A stretch of DNA of 64,000 nucleotides from Hydrogenovibrio crunogenus. Its GTDB lineage: Bacteria; Pseudomonadota; Gammaproteobacteria; Thiomicrospirales; Thiomicrospiraceae. Under the pieces are notes generated by a model. It saw only the letters and a list, made by a program, of their open reading frames with translations. It ran no database searches and was not told the DNA's origin. The stretch is taken from assembly GCF_004786015.1 (NCBI RefSeq), contig NZ_CP032096.1, forward strand, positions 930,001 to 994,000, read 5' to 3'. The position numbers were made by a program, and so were the translations under genes. Shown here piece by piece: positions 44,567 through 53,966 of this stretch; the first letter of the stretch is position 1; each line of letters starts with the position of its first letter.

Positions 44567-44722
44567 ATGAATCGCAAGAAAAAAATTTCTCAGAAAATCG
44601 CCAAGCGATTAAAGAATGCCAGTGCCAAAAAAAGCCCTAAAAAGAAAGAGCGTTATATTCCAAAAGCTGAGAGAGAGGCGATGGCACTTGAAGCTGATCA
44701 TTTAAACCCCTCTGAAAAGTAA
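44567..44722 (+). CDS. DUF2986 family small basic protein
   Basis: A 51-residue protein that is very rich in lysine (starting MNRKKKISQKIAKRLKNASA, then KKSPKKKERYIPKAEREAMA). It resembles the small DUF2986 family of gammaproteobacteria, whose function is unknown. The basic character suggests RNA or ribosome binding. No strong ribosome binding site is visible (AAGAGTAAGCAGTC). It lies between the dapB terminator and a DsrE-like gene on the same strand. Confidence 0.72.
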   Translation: MNRKKKISQKIAKRLKNASAKKSPKKKERYIPKAEREAMALEADHLNPSEK

Positions 44723-44828
44723 GTTTTTCTTTTTAAATTAAAGGTTTATTCATTTTTAGAGAGCTGAAAAAAAGTAATATACTTTGTGAAGATGGCGTTT
44801 GGCATCTGTTTTATCAAGGAGAAGGTCT

Positions 44829-45344
44829 ATGTTGATTTCACTTCGATACACTCAAAGAATGATTGTGTTACTCAGTGCGCTACTGTTCTCAAGCGTTTCT
44901 TTTGCGGCAGATTCAAATATTGTGACGGTTAAAGATAAACAAGATATCAAAGTTGTTTACGATATTAACCAAAATAATATTGAAGCGGGTATAGGGAAAG
45001 GGTTGTATTATCTCCGAGGGTTACTGGAAGCTTACCAAAAACAAGGTGTTTCAGAAAAACAGCTTCACATCAGCGTTGTGGTGCATGGTGCGGCAGGATA
45101 TTGGCTGTTAAAAGACAAACCGTATCAAGAGTTTACCGGTAATCCTTTTGATGTGAATGCAAACAAAAAGGTTGTGCAAGAATTGATGGATCACGGTGTG
45201 AGCGTTGAATTATGCCATGTAACAATGAAAGGGCATGGCTGGGCCGAAAATGATGTATTGCCGGGAGTCAAAATTGTGTTTGATGCTTATACTCGAATGA
45301 TTGATTTGCAACAGCAAGGCTATGCTTACATCAAGTTTATCTAG
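44829..45344 (+). CDS. Exported DsrE-family protein
   Basis: A 171-residue protein with a signal peptide of about 27 residues (hydrophobic MIVLLSALLFSSVSFA then ADSN) and a DsrE/F-like fold. The conserved cysteine is present in SVELCHVTMKGHGWAEND, preceded by the FNPFDVNANKKV-like loop (here NPFDVNANKKV). DsrE-like proteins carry sulfur in sulfur metabolism; in a sulfur oxidiser this periplasmic version could bind or transfer sulfane sulfur, which is inference. CAAGGAGAAGGTCT precedes the ATG at 44829; an in-frame TTG at 44799 is before that site. Confidence 0.8.
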   Translation: MLISLRYTQRMIVLLSALLFSSVSFAADSNIVTVKDKQDIKVVYDINQNNIEAGIGKGLYYLRGLLEAYQKQGVSEKQLHISVVVHGAAGYWLLKDKPYQEFTGNPFDVNANKKVVQELMDHGVSVELCHVTMKGHGWAENDVLPGVKIVFDAYTRMIDLQQQGYAYIKFI

Positions 45345-45380
45345 CCAAATTTAACGTATCATAAGAGGACGTTGCTCGAT

Positions 45381-45797
45381 TTGTTAGTTATTTCCAATAC
45401 GGTTTCTATTCCAGATAGTGAGATTGAACTGACTGCTATTCGCTCGCAGGGGGCTGGCGGGCAAAATGTCAATAAAGTCGCTTCCGCGATTCATTTGCGG
45501 TTCGATATCGCGGCTTCGTCCTTACCCGATTTTTATAAACAACGTCTACTCACATTGCGTGATTCTCGTATCACAAAGCAAGGTATTGTGGTCATTAAAG
45601 CCCAGCAGTTTCGTACGCAAGAAGCTAATCGAGAAAGTGCATTGGAACGTTTGAGAATGCTGATTAAATCGGTCGCAGTGGTGAAAAAAAAGCGAGTGGC
45701 GACCAAACCAACCAAAGGCTCTCAGCGCCGTCGTTTGGAAAGTAAAGCTAAAAAAGGGCGGATCAAGGCCTTAAGACAAAAAGTACAGCTTGATTAG
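45381..45797 (+). CDS. arfB: Alternative ribosome-rescue factor ArfB (YaeJ)
   Basis: ArfB hydrolyses peptidyl-tRNA on ribosomes stalled at the end of broken mRNA. The 138-residue protein has the release-factor motif SQGAGGQNVNKVASAIHLRF with catalytic GGQ, and a basic C-terminal tail (KKKRVATKPTKGSQRRRLE and on) that enters the mRNA channel. The start is uncertain: by homology (MIVIS in E. coli) the TTG at 45381 gives MLVIS, about 11 bases after GAGGA. A TTG at 45372 is nearer. The terminator with CCAGGCCTGG follows. Confidence 0.93.
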   Translation: MLVISNTVSIPDSEIELTAIRSQGAGGQNVNKVASAIHLRFDIAASSLPDFYKQRLLTLRDSRITKQGIVVIKAQQFRTQEANRESALERLRMLIKSVAVVKKKRVATKPTKGSQRRRLESKAKKGRIKALRQKVQLD

Positions 45798-45811
45798 TTT
45801 CTTTCTTTAAA

Positions 45812-45837
45812 GAAACAGCCAGGCCTGGCTGTTTTGG
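45812..45837. terminator. Terminator built on CCAGGCCTGG after arfB
   Basis: GAAACAGCCAGG and CCTGGCTGTTTT form a palindrome with the core at 45820-45829. It lies between the convergent arfB and DUF2798 genes and can serve both strands. Confidence 0.85.
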
Positions 45838-45892
45838 GTGGTTAGGCGACTATTATATGTAGACGTTTGTAATTGATTGCGCTTCTGAAGGT

Positions 45893-46117
45893 TTATTTGC
45901 AGCAAATTTTAGCCGCCGTTTTTTGTACGTGTTTACTGATAAGCAAAATGACAATGAATGCGATTGGCCAAGCGACAATCATTGCTTCCCACCAGCGATA
46001 CAAAAAATCCCCTTCAATGCCGGTATTAACGGCTGTAATAACGCCAGTCATAATGAAGACCATCATGATAGACATAATAAATGCAGAAACGAGGCGATGA
46101 TATTGTTGTGACAGCAT
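45893..46117 (-). CDS. DUF2798 family small membrane protein
   Basis: A 74-residue protein with two transmembrane segments: about residues 10-32 (SAFIMSIMMVFIMTGVITAV) and 44-64 (EAMIVAWPIAFIVILLISKH). The polar loop between them, NTGIEGDFLYRWW, and the AWP motif fit the DUF2798 family, of unknown function. A perfect 9-bp inverted repeat lies about 30 bases upstream of its start. Confidence 0.78.
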   Translation of the reverse strand: MLSQQYHRLVSAFIMSIMMVFIMTGVITAVNTGIEGDFLYRWWEAMIVAWPIAFIVILLISKHVQKTAAKICCK

Positions 46118-46147
46118 GATGTTATCCAGTTAAAAAAGAAAGTATTG

Positions 46148-46167
46148 TAATAGATTGAAATCTATTA
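46148..46167. promoter_or_regulatory. Perfect inverted repeat upstream of the DUF2798 gene
   Basis: TAATAGATT-GA-AATCTATTA is a perfect 9-bp inverted repeat with a 2-base centre, 31 bases before the minus-strand start codon. Its symmetry and position suit an operator bound by a dimeric repressor. Confidence 0.55.
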
Positions 46168-46400
46168 AGACAAGCGAAGCCTTTGTTTAAGTCTTATAGG
46201 TAAGTGTGTTGAAAATGCCAAATCAACGGTCATTATTTTGAGGGCAAACACTTATGATGTTATTTCGAGTAATTCATATATGATTGACTTTTATATATAG
46301 ACAGAAATCCTTGAATAAAGTACAATTCACGTCATATTATTTTTATGACTTTAGCTTATTGGGGTCGGTACTGGAATGCTAGTGAAAATCACTAATTTCT

Positions 46401-46447
46401 AAAAAAACGGAGTGAGTTCCTGAGAGGGAATTGGCTCCGTTTTTTTA
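46401..46447 (+). terminator. Terminator-like hairpin in the carA leader
   Basis: AAAAACGGAG (46403-46412) pairs with CTCCGTTTTT (46435-46444), with an inner stem GTTCC/GGAAT. A T-run follows. It ends about 48 bases before carA, so it is a possible attenuator; it could also end a small upstream RNA. Confidence 0.75.
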
Positions 46448-46494
46448 TATGTGCCTCCCTAAAAGTTTTGCATTTCTGTTGGGCGGAAAAATCA

Positions 46495-47631
46495 ATGACA
46501 CAAACAGCTTTATTAGCTTTAGAAGACGGGACCCTTTTTTGGGGTATTTCTCTGGGAGCAGAAGGTGAAACCGTAGGAGAAGTGGTTTTTAATACTTCTT
46601 TAACCGGGTACCAAGAAATTCTGACAGATCCTTCTTATTACAAACAACTTGTAACTTTGACTTACCCTCATATTGGGAATGTTGGGGTAAACGAAGAAGA
46701 TGAAGAGTCCCCTTCGATTATGGCGCAAGGGTTGATCGTTCGAGATTGTCCTCCGTTAATGAGTAACTTCCGTGCGCAAAAGTCATTGCCAGAATATTTA
46801 AAAGAGCAAGGCGTTGTCGCCATTTCAGATATTGATACACGTAAGCTAACACGAATTCTTCGTGATAAAGGTGCTCAGTCAGGTGTGATTGTGGCCGGCG
46901 AAAATATTGATGCCGATGCCGCCATCGCTAAGGCGAAAACATTTGCAGGTCTGAAAGGAATGGATCTAGCGAAAGAAGTCACAACATCTGAGACTTATGT
47001 TTGGACGGAAGGTACCTGGTCATTGGAAAAGGGTCATACTGATTGCGCGTCTAAATCGGAATACCATGTGGTTGCGTTTGATTATGGTATCAAGCGTAAC
47101 ATTCTTCGTATGTTAGCTGACCGAGGCTGTAAGCTGACAGTGGTTCCAGCTAAAACTCCAGCGTCTGAAGTATTGGCGATGAAGCCAGATGGAATTTTCT
47201 TATCTAATGGTCCGGGAGATCCAGAGCCTTGTGATTATGCGATTCAAGCCATTCAAGAAGTATTAACAACCGATATTCCTGTCTTTGGAATTTGTTTAGG
47301 GCACCAGTTATTGGCGCTTGCTTCGGGGGCGAAAACAGTCAAAATGAAATTTGGCCATCATGGTGGTAACCATCCTGTTCAGGATTTGAAAACGAAAAAA
47401 GTCATGATTACAGCGCAAAACCATGGTTTTGCAGTGGATGCGGACTCTTTGCCTGACACTTTGGAAGCCACGCACAGTTCTTTATTTGACGGTTCTTCGC
47501 AGGGTATACAGCATAAGGATAAAGCGGCCTTTAGTTTCCAGGGACACCCTGAAGCCAGTCCGGGTCCACACGATGTGGCACCTCTATTTGACCAATTTAT
47601 TGAAAACATTAAAAAATATAAACAAGCATAA
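46495..47631 (+). CDS. carA: Carbamoyl-phosphate synthase small subunit
   Basis: CarA releases ammonia from glutamine for carbamoyl-phosphate synthesis (pyrimidine and arginine pathways). From the ATG at 46495 it has 378 residues, with the typical [14 protein letters not shown] start, the class I amidotransferase nucleophile in [14 protein letters not shown], and the catalytic His/Glu in [17 protein letters not shown] at 46468 in frame is an unlikely start. carB follows after 17 bases. Confidence 0.97.
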   Translation: MTQTALLALEDGTLFWGISLGAEGETVGEVVFNTSLTGYQEILTDPSYYKQLVTLTYPHIGNVGVNEEDEESPSIMAQGLIVRDCPPLMSNFRAQKSLPEYLKEQGVVAISDIDTRKLTRILRDKGAQSGVIVAGENIDADAAIAKAKTFAGLKGMDLAKEVTTSETYVWTEGTWSLEKGHTDCASKSEYHVVAFDYGIKRNILRMLADRGCKLTVVPAKTPASEVLAMKPDGIFLSNGPGDPEPCDYAIQAIQEVLTTDIPVFGICLGHQLLALASGAKTVKMKFGHHGGNHPVQDLKTKKVMITAQNHGFAVDADSLPDTLEATHSSLFDGSSQGIQHKDKAAFSFQGHPEASPGPHDVAPLFDQFIENIKKYKQA

Positions 47632-47648
47632 GTGATAGGAAGATAAAG

Positions 47649-50600
47649 ATGCCAAAAAGAACTGATTTAGAAAGTATTCTGATTATTGGTGCCGGTCCTA
47701 TCATTATTGGACAGGCATGTGAGTTTGATTACTCTGGTGTTCAGGCTTGTAAAGCTTTGAAAGAAGAGGGGTATCGCGTTATTCTGGTGAACTCGAATCC
47801 AGCAACGATTATGACCGACCCTGAGATGGCTGATGCCACTTATATTGAGCCGATTGAGTGGAAAACAGTTCGAAACATTATTGCAAAAGAACGCCCTGAT
47901 GCAATTCTACCCACGATGGGTGGGCAGACAGCGCTAAATTGTGCTTTAGATTTAGACAATCATGGTGTGTTAAAAGAATTTGGTGTTGAGCTGATTGGTG
48001 CGAATGCCGATGCCATCGATAAAGCCGAAAACCGTGACCGTTTCCGTCAAGCCATGACTCGAATCGGGTTAGACATGCCTATTTCTGATGTGGCGCATAA
48101 TCTTGAAGAAGCATGGGAAATTCAGCAAAGAGTCGGTTTTCCAACCATTATACGCCCGTCTTTTACATTGGGTGGCTCCGGCGGTGGAATCGCTTATAAC
48201 AAAACCGAGTTTGAGCAAATCTGTAAATTTGGTTTGGACTTGTCTCCAACGAAAGAATTATTGATTGAAGAATCCATTTTGGGCTGGAAAGAGTACGAAA
48301 TGGAAGTGGTGCGCGATAAAAACGATAACGCGATCATTATCTGTTCAATTGAAAACTTGGATCCTATGGGGGTTCATACGGGTGATTCTATTACGGTTGC
48401 TCCGGCCCAGACATTAACCGATAAAGAATATCAAATTATGCGAAATGCTTCATTAGCCGTTTTGCGTGAGATTGGTGTTGAAACAGGTGGGTCCAACGTT
48501 CAGTTCTCGATTAACCCTGAAACGGGTCGAATGATTATCATCGAAATGAATCCACGAGTTTCCCGTTCATCCGCTTTGGCTTCGAAAGCAACCGGTTTCC
48601 CGATTGCAAAAGTGGCAGCCAAGTTGGCGGTAGGGTATACGCTGGATGAATTGAGTAATGATATTACTGATGGTGCGACGCCTGCTTCATTTGAACCATC
48701 TATTGACTATGTGGTCACGAAGATTCCTCGTTTCACATTTGAAAAATTCCCACTGGCTGATAAGCGCTTGTCAACGCAAATGAAATCAGTCGGTGAAGTG
48801 ATGGCAATGGGTCGCAATTTCCAAGAGTCGATTCACAAAGCCATGCGTGGTTTGGAAACCGGTAAAAATGGTTTTGATGAAATCATGCCACTGGCGACGA
48901 TGGATGAAAAAGAAGTGAAAGACATCCTCCGTCAAGAACTACGTGCTCCAGGACCAGATCGTTTATGGTATGTTGCGGATGCGTTCCGTGCAGGCTGGAG
49001 CTTAGAGACGGTTTTTGATATTTCAAAAATTGACCCTTGGTTCCTGTCACAGATCAAGCAGTTAATTGACATGGAAGACGATATCAAGCAACGTGGGTTG
49101 GATGCGTTGGATGAGACGATGCTTCGTAATTTGAAGCGTAAAGGGTTCTCTGATAATCGTTTAGCTGATTTGCTTGATACGGACGCAGCTTTTATCCGTA
49201 AGTTCCGCCATACGTTAAATATTCGACCCGTTTATAAACGGGTTGATACCTGTGCGGCTGAGTTTGAAACCTCAACAGCGTATATGTACTCTACTTATGA
49301 AGAAGAGTGCGAAGCGAACCCTTCTGATCGTGAAAAGATTATGGTATTGGGCGGAGGTCCTAACCGTATCGGACAAGGGATCGAGTTTGATTATTGTTGC
49401 GTTCATGCAGCGATGGCGATGCGTGAAGATGGTTACGAAACCATTATGGTGAACTGTAACCCAGAAACGGTTTCAACCGATTATGACACCTCAGACCGCT
49501 TATACTTTGAGCCATTGACTTTGGAAGATGTGCTTGAGATTGTTGAAGTAGAGAAGCCTAAAGGGGTGATTGTTCAATATGGTGGACAAACGCCTTTGAA
49601 ATTGGCAGAAGATCTAGAGGCAGCAGGTGTTCCGATTATCGGTACATCGCCTGAATCGATTGACTTGGCAGAAGATAGAGAACGTTTCCAGCAACTGCTA
49701 CATGGTTTGGAATTAAAACAACCACCAAACAGAACTGCACGCAGTGAAGATCAAGCGTTGGCATTGGCAAATGAAATTGGTTATCCATTGGTGGTTCGAC
49801 CTTCTTATGTACTAGGTGGTCGAGCGATGGAGATCGTTTATAACGATACGGACCTGACGCGTTACATGACGGAAGCGGTTAAGGTGTCAAATGACTCACC
49901 TGTATTACTGGATCGTTTCTTGGATGATGCGATTGAATTGGACGTCGATGCTGTTTGTGATGGTGAACAAGTCGTTATTGGCGGCGTGATGGAACACATT
50001 GAGCAAGCAGGGATTCACTCTGGTGATTCGGCTTGTTCCTTGCCGCCATACAGTATTCCTATGCATATCCAAGATGAAATTCGAAACCAGGTTGAAAAGA
50101 TGGCGCTTGGTTTGAATGTGGTCGGCTTGATGAATACGCAATTTGCTGTGAAGGGAGAAGACATTTATGTGTTGGAAGTGAATCCTCGAGCATCAAGAAC
50201 GGTTCCTTTCGTGTCAAAAGCGATTGGCAGTCCGCTTGCAAAGATTGCAGCCCGCTGTATGGTTGGTCAAAAGTTAACCGCGCAGAACTTTACCAAGGAA
50301 GTGCGTCCAACTTACTTCTCTGTTAAAGAAGCCGTGTTCCCTTTCATTAAGTTCTTGGGAGTTGATCCTATTTTAGGGCCAGAAATGAAGTCGACGGGTG
50401 AAGTGATGGGGGTTGGAGAAACTTTCCCTGAAGCTTACCAAAAAGCACAACTTGCAGGCGGAACCATTCTGCCGACATCTGGTAAAGCGTTCCTAAGCGT
50501 GCGTCAAGCAGACCGTGCGAAAGTGATTGATCTAGCCCAAAAGCTTATCAAGAAAGGCTTTACGATTTTGGCGACCCGTGGAACGGCCAAATCGCTTGAA

Positions 50601-50861
50601 GAAGCCGGGATTGAATGCGAAATCGTTAATAAAGTTACAGAAGGACGTCCTAATATTGTCGATTCGATTGTTAATGAAGAGGTGGATTTGATTGTGAATA
50701 CTTCGGACGGTTCTGTTAGTATTAAAGATTCATCGAGCATTCGACGTGAAGCGTTAATGCATAAAACGTGTTACACCACGACAATGGCTGGCGCCTTAGC
50801 AATGGTGGCTTCAATGGATTACTTGGATAACCAGAAAGTGACTAAGCTCCAAGCTGACTAA
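47649..50861 (+). CDS. carB: Carbamoyl-phosphate synthase large subunit
   Basis: CarB makes carbamoyl phosphate from bicarbonate, ammonia and two ATP. It has 1070 residues, with duplicated ATP-grasp halves: [20 protein letters not shown] opens the first, and [20 protein letters not shown] opens the second. The C-terminal regulatory MGS-like domain (about 935-1070) contains [19 protein letters not shown]. Since the enzyme consumes bicarbonate, it depends on the same pool that DabBA would raise. Confidence 0.98.
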   Translation: MPKRTDLESILIIGAGPIIIGQACEFDYSGVQACKALKEEGYRVILVNSNPATIMTDPEMADATYIEPIEWKTVRNIIAKERPDAILPTMGGQTALNCALDLDNHGVLKEFGVELIGANADAIDKAENRDRFRQAMTRIGLDMPISDVAHNLEEAWEIQQRVGFPTIIRPSFTLGGSGGGIAYNKTEFEQICKFGLDLSPTKELLIEESILGWKEYEMEVVRDKNDNAIIICSIENLDPMGVHTGDSITVAPAQTLTDKEYQIMRNASLAVLREIGVETGGSNVQFSINPETGRMIIIEMNPRVSRSSALASKATGFPIAKVAAKLAVGYTLDELSNDITDGATPASFEPSIDYVVTKIPRFTFEKFPLADKRLSTQMKSVGEVMAMGRNFQESIHKAMRGLETGKNGFDEIMPLATMDEKEVKDILRQELRAPGPDRLWYVADAFRAGWSLETVFDISKIDPWFLSQIKQLIDMEDDIKQRGLDALDETMLRNLKRKGFSDNRLADLLDTDAAFIRKFRHTLNIRPVYKRVDTCAAEFETSTAYMYSTYEEECEANPSDREKIMVLGGGPNRIGQGIEFDYCCVHAAMAMREDGYETIMVNCNPETVSTDYDTSDRLYFEPLTLEDVLEIVEVEKPKGVIVQYGGQTPLKLAEDLEAAGVPIIGTSPESIDLAEDRERFQQLLHGLELKQPPNRTARSEDQALALANEIGYPLVVRPSYVLGGRAMEIVYNDTDLTRYMTEAVKVSNDSPVLLDRFLDDAIELDVDAVCDGEQVVIGGVMEHIEQAGIHSGDSACSLPPYSIPMHIQDEIRNQVEKMALGLNVVGLMNTQFAVKGEDIYVLEVNPRASRTVPFVSKAIGSPLAKIAARCMVGQKLTAQNFTKEVRPTYFSVKEAVFPFIKFLGVDPILGPEMKSTGEVMGVGETFPEAYQKAQLAGGTILPTSGKAFLSVRQADRAKVIDLAQKLIKKGFTILATRGTAKSLEEAGIECEIVNKVTEGRPNIVDSIVNEEVDLIVNTSDGSVSIKDSSSIRREALMHKTCYTTTMAGALAMVASMDYLDNQKVTKLQAD

Positions 50862-50883
50862 TTAAAAAACACGGTTTGACAGA

Positions 50884-50917
50884 GAGCGCCGAGGCAGTAT
50901 GCTTCGGCGTTTTTTGT
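50884..50917 (+). terminator. Terminator of carAB
   Basis: GCGCCGAGGCA pairs with TGCTTCGGCG (one mismatch) around GTA, followed by TTTTTTG. It ends shortly before greA. Confidence 0.85.
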
Positions 50918-50943
50918 TTAAAGAAACGTTAGAGGAATATAAA

Positions 50944-51420
50944 ATGCAAAGACATCCTATGACAAAAGAAGGTGCAGATGCACTTCAAGAAGAACTACAA
51001 CATTTAAAGAAAGTTGAGCGTCCTGCTATTTCAAATGCGATTGCCGAAGCCAGAGAGCATGGTGATTTAAAAGAAAATGCCGAATATCATGCTGCCAGAG
51101 AGCAACAAGGCCTAATGGAAGCTCGTATCAAACAAATAGAATCTTTGTTGGGTAGTGTTCAAATTATCGATGTCACTAAATTGAATCCAAATGGAAAAGT
51201 CGTTTTTGGTTCAACGGTCACTATTTTGAATATCGATACGGATGAAGAAGTGACCTATAAAATTGTTGGAGAAGAAGAAGCGGATATTAAACACAATAAG
51301 ATTTCGGTGAGTTCTCCCATTGCGCGTGCGCTAATTGCGAAAGAAGAAGGTGAAGAAATAACGGTTAAGGCACCAAGTGGTAATATTGAATATGAAATTG
51401 TTGAAATTCAATATGTTTAA
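50944..51420 (+). CDS. greA: Transcription elongation factor GreA
   Basis: GreA rescues backtracked RNA polymerase by stimulating transcript cleavage. From the ATG at 50944 it has 158 residues, exactly family length. The N-terminal coiled coil contains [20 protein letters not shown] and the acidic tip [20 protein letters not shown]; the C-terminal FKBP-like domain has [18 protein letters not shown] and [24 protein letters not shown] precedes this ATG. An in-frame ATG at 50899 lies within the carAB terminator and is rejected. Confidence 0.97.
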   Translation: MQRHPMTKEGADALQEELQHLKKVERPAISNAIAEAREHGDLKENAEYHAAREQQGLMEARIKQIESLLGSVQIIDVTKLNPNGKVVFGSTVTILNIDTDEEVTYKIVGEEEADIKHNKISVSSPIARALIAKEEGEEITVKAPSGNIEYEIVEIQYV

Positions 51421-51451
51421 TTATCTTCGTGATATTGCGTGTAATTAACGC

Positions 51452-51883
51452 ATGATAAACGCATTGATAGTCGCCTTTTTATCCATCAATATTACTATTG
51501 GATACGTGGTTGCCAGTGTTTTGTTTAGTCATTTAGAATCTGCTGTAGCGGGAAAAATTATGGGACTTTTTTTCTCGGGACTTTACATAATAGATGTTTT
51601 GATTCTTTTGGCGGTTATTTTGATTCTCTTTCTAAGAAAACAGCGTGGGTTCTACAAACAGGGATGGCTTTGGGTCTCTCTGTTACTCATTTTGCTGAAT
51701 GCTTTGTATCTTTCCCCGATCATGGCACAATTAAAGCTTGCAGGGGCTGATGCACAAGCTCTAGGAATGAGTTTTTCAGGTTGGCATGCCGTTTCCCAAA
51801 TTATTTTTATGTTGGCGTTGGGGTTTGTCATTATTTGGTGGCTTTTTGTTTATTCAAAAACTTATTCAGCGTCCACTGACTAA
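51452..51883 (+). CDS. DUF4149 family membrane protein
   Basis: A 143-residue integral membrane protein with four predicted helices (about 5-27, 42-63, 74-92 and 112-134). It resembles the DUF4149 family, with the conserved ASVLFSHLESAVAGKIMGLFF near the start and the FSGWHAVSQIIFM segment towards the end. In gammaproteobacteria such genes often follow greA or carB, as here; the function is unknown. No ribosome binding site of good strength is visible (TAATTAACGC). Confidence 0.75.
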   Translation: MINALIVAFLSINITIGYVVASVLFSHLESAVAGKIMGLFFSGLYIIDVLILLAVILILFLRKQRGFYKQGWLWVSLLLILLNALYLSPIMAQLKLAGADAQALGMSFSGWHAVSQIIFMLALGFVIIWWLFVYSKTYSASTD

Positions 51884-52021
51884 GGGATTTGAATATAAAC
51901 TGAGCTTATGAGTGATTAATTATTTTCTAGTGTAAAGCAACGATTTTCTGTTGCAATTTAAGCCGAAAAAGCTGAAAATAGATGCGTTAAATAATTAAGT
52001 CCTAATATTTGGAGTGATTGA

Positions 52022-52384
52022 ATGAAACAATTGACACTAAAAGCACTTTTCGCAGCAGCAGTTGCTGTGTTTTCTTTAAATGCTCAAGCAGCAGAATCTA
52101 AGTATGACCTATGTGTTGCAGACGGCGATACAATTATCAAGCTAGCAAACACTAAAGGGTCTGAAGCAGCTCGTGCTTATGAGCAAAAAACAACTCTAGT
52201 TGAGTGTTTTGGTGAGTTAAGCAAAATCGAAGCGAAGTATGGCGATAAGACTGTTGCTCGTAACCCATCTTCTGTAATGACACCTCAAGATCGTGCTAAG
52301 TGGGCAAAATTGTTTGATTCAATTGACGCTAAGCAATATCGTGGTACACCTTATTTACAAGCAGCTTACTACTTCAATAAGTAA
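52022..52384 (+). CDS. Small exported protein of unknown function
   Basis: A 120-residue protein with a clear signal peptide (MKQLTLKALFAAAVAVFSLN then AQAAES). The mature part, about 97 residues, is soluble and charged with two cysteines (Cys31 and Cys62 approximately) that could form a disulfide bond. I do not recognise the family. TTTGGAGTGATTGA precedes the ATG and the codon use looks like that of an expressed gene. A strong terminator follows, so it is a single-gene transcript. Confidence 0.72.
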   Translation: MKQLTLKALFAAAVAVFSLNAQAAESKYDLCVADGDTIIKLANTKGSEAARAYEQKTTLVECFGELSKIEAKYGDKTVARNPSSVMTPQDRAKWAKLFDSIDAKQYRGTPYLQAAYYFNK

Positions 52385-52402
52385 GCCACCTTGTTAAGGA
52401 CT

Positions 52403-52432
52403 GAAAAAACCGGCTTAAAGCCGGTTTTTTTG
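52403..52432 (+). terminator. Terminator of the small exported protein gene
   Basis: AAAAAACCGGCTT and AAGCCGGTTTTTT form a nearly perfect palindrome around AA, ending in seven T. It is a strong terminator. Confidence 0.92.
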
Positions 52433-52471
52433 TTTCTGGATATTAACAATTCTTCATTCCAAAATTAAGAG

Positions 52472-53287
52472 ATGCGTGTGAGTTATAATTTATTTGAAGA
52501 AGTGTACCGTTGTCTGATGGAAACGGCGTTGGATGAGAAAGTTCAACAGTTACAAATGTTGCAACAACATTGGACAGAAGGCGCTTTCAATTTTGAACCG
52601 ACCAAAACACTTCACAAAGTACCCGATGCCGGACGACCAGACAAACCAGATTTGGTTCCCCCAAAAGAGTTACCTCGCCGACGTTTAGGTTCCAAGGAGG
52701 GGCATGCGGCGTTAATGCACTCCATCTTGCATATTGAATTCAATGCGGTGAATCTGGCTTTGGATGCGGTCTATCGGTTTCAAGATATGCCCAGAGAGTT
52801 TTATCGAGATTGGCTGGGTGTCGCTGGTGAAGAAGCCTACCATTTTCAGATGGTACGTGAACATTTATATCATTTAGGGTATGAATATGGTGACTTCCCC
52901 GCCCATAATGGACTTTGGGTAACGACGTATGAAACCGACCATGATCCGTTGGTTAGAATGGCTCTTGTTCCAAGGACACTGGAAGCAAGAGGGTTGGATG
53001 TGACACCAAGTATGATTCAAAAGCTCCGAGCGGTAGGTGATAAAAGAGGGGTAGAGATTCTAAAAATTTTACTGAATGATGAAATCGGCCATGTAGAAGT
53101 GGGGACACGATGGTTTCGTTATTTGTGCCACCAAAGAAATCTCAATCCATTTGATACGTTTACCGATATCGTTAAAAATTATTTTCATGGCGATTTAAAA
53201 GGGCCTTTTAATTTTGAAGCACGGCAAGATGCCGGGTTCAGTGACGAAGAGATTGATTGGTTAAAAAGCTTGGAAACGGCTTCATGA
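52472..53287 (+). CDS. DUF455 ferritin-like protein
   Basis: A 271-residue protein of the DUF455 family, thought to have a ferritin-like helical bundle with a di-metal site. Candidate ligands occur in SILHIEFNAVNLALDA, AGEEAYHFQMVREHL, RTLEARGLDVTP and LLNDEIGHVEVG, each with a glutamate followed by a histidine or similar. The N-terminal region PDKPDLVPPKELPRR is typical. The function is unknown. It is followed after 24 bases by a methyltransferase gene and then by a sugar-kinase-like gene, forming a likely operon. Confidence 0.85.
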   Translation: MRVSYNLFEEVYRCLMETALDEKVQQLQMLQQHWTEGAFNFEPTKTLHKVPDAGRPDKPDLVPPKELPRRRLGSKEGHAALMHSILHIEFNAVNLALDAVYRFQDMPREFYRDWLGVAGEEAYHFQMVREHLYHLGYEYGDFPAHNGLWVTTYETDHDPLVRMALVPRTLEARGLDVTPSMIQKLRAVGDKRGVEILKILLNDEIGHVEVGTRWFRYLCHQRNLNPFDTFTDIVKNYFHGDLKGPFNFEARQDAGFSDEEIDWLKSLETAS

Positions 53288-53311
53288 ATTTTATGCAAAG
53301 AGCTTGTAAGA

Positions 53312-53965
53312 ATGAAACTCCCAGATAAACAGCGGCAACGAATTATTAAACGCCATCAGCATGCAATTCAAGAAAGAGGGTATCAAGCGACGGCTTTATT
53401 TTGGAGCAGTCAATCCGTCCAAGAAAAACGTTTTGATATTTTAATAGACTTTATTCGTTTGCACAGCATGCGAAAGAAGAACCAGCCAATTACAGTGCTG
53501 GATGTAGGCTGTGGTTTTGGCGATTTGTGTTCGTATCTGAAAAAATCCGAATTTGAGGTGGAGTATATCGGCATTGATGTTTCGCCTGATATGGTTCAAG
53601 CAGGGCAGTTCAAGTATCAAGACATCCATTTGTTGAGTGGAGAGTTGTTTGATTTTGATTGGTCTGACGCTTCTTTTGATTGGGTCGTTTGTTCGGGCGC
53701 GATGAATGAAGTGGTTGACCCTTATGGTTTAGAGGGCATGTATGCCAAGACAATGATTCAAAAAATGTATGCACTGTGCCGACAAGGCGTGGTGTTTAAT
53801 CTATTAAATGCTGCGCATGAATGGACAAATTCACGACCCGATTTACAGAGTTTTGACCCGAAAGCGATAACGGGTTTTTGTGAAGAATTTGCAGCTCAAG
53901 TGTTTGTCAGACAGGATTATCTTCCAAATGACTTTACGGTTTGTTTAACCAAAATGGATGATTAA
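53312..53965 (+). CDS. SAM-dependent class I methyltransferase
   Basis: A 217-residue protein with a Rossmann-like methyltransferase fold. Motif I is VLDVGCGFGDLCSYL, followed by YIGIDVSPDMVQAG and the loop WVVCSGAMNEV. The substrate cannot be read from the sequence. The stop codon lies next to or overlaps the start of the ROK kinase gene, so expression is coupled. It is downstream of DUF455 in the same direction. Confidence 0.85.
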   Translation: MKLPDKQRQRIIKRHQHAIQERGYQATALFWSSQSVQEKRFDILIDFIRLHSMRKKNQPITVLDVGCGFGDLCSYLKKSEFEVEYIGIDVSPDMVQAGQFKYQDIHLLSGELFDFDWSDASFDWVVCSGAMNEVVDPYGLEGMYAKTMIQKMYALCRQGVVFNLLNAAHEWTNSRPDLQSFDPKAITGFCEEFAAQVFVRQDYLPNDFTVCLTKMDD

Positions 53966-53966
53966 A

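Larger units (their letters stand above)
46118..46494. promoter_or_regulatory. Control region between the DUF2798 gene and carA
   Basis: This 377-base gap has no gene. Reading from the left it contains a perfect inverted repeat (46148-46167), a longer-range pairing of AAGTGTG near 46202 with AACACTT near 46245, a possible promoter TTGAAT-N18-TATTAT (about 46312-46341), and the strong hairpin at 46401-46446 before carA. It therefore probably carries a carA leader of about 150 bases. Confidence 0.5.

Noticed and set aside
50899-50943. Upstream ATG giving a longer GreA
   Set aside because: The extension is encoded by the carAB terminator hairpin; the ATG at 50944 has a good ribosome binding site and gives family length.
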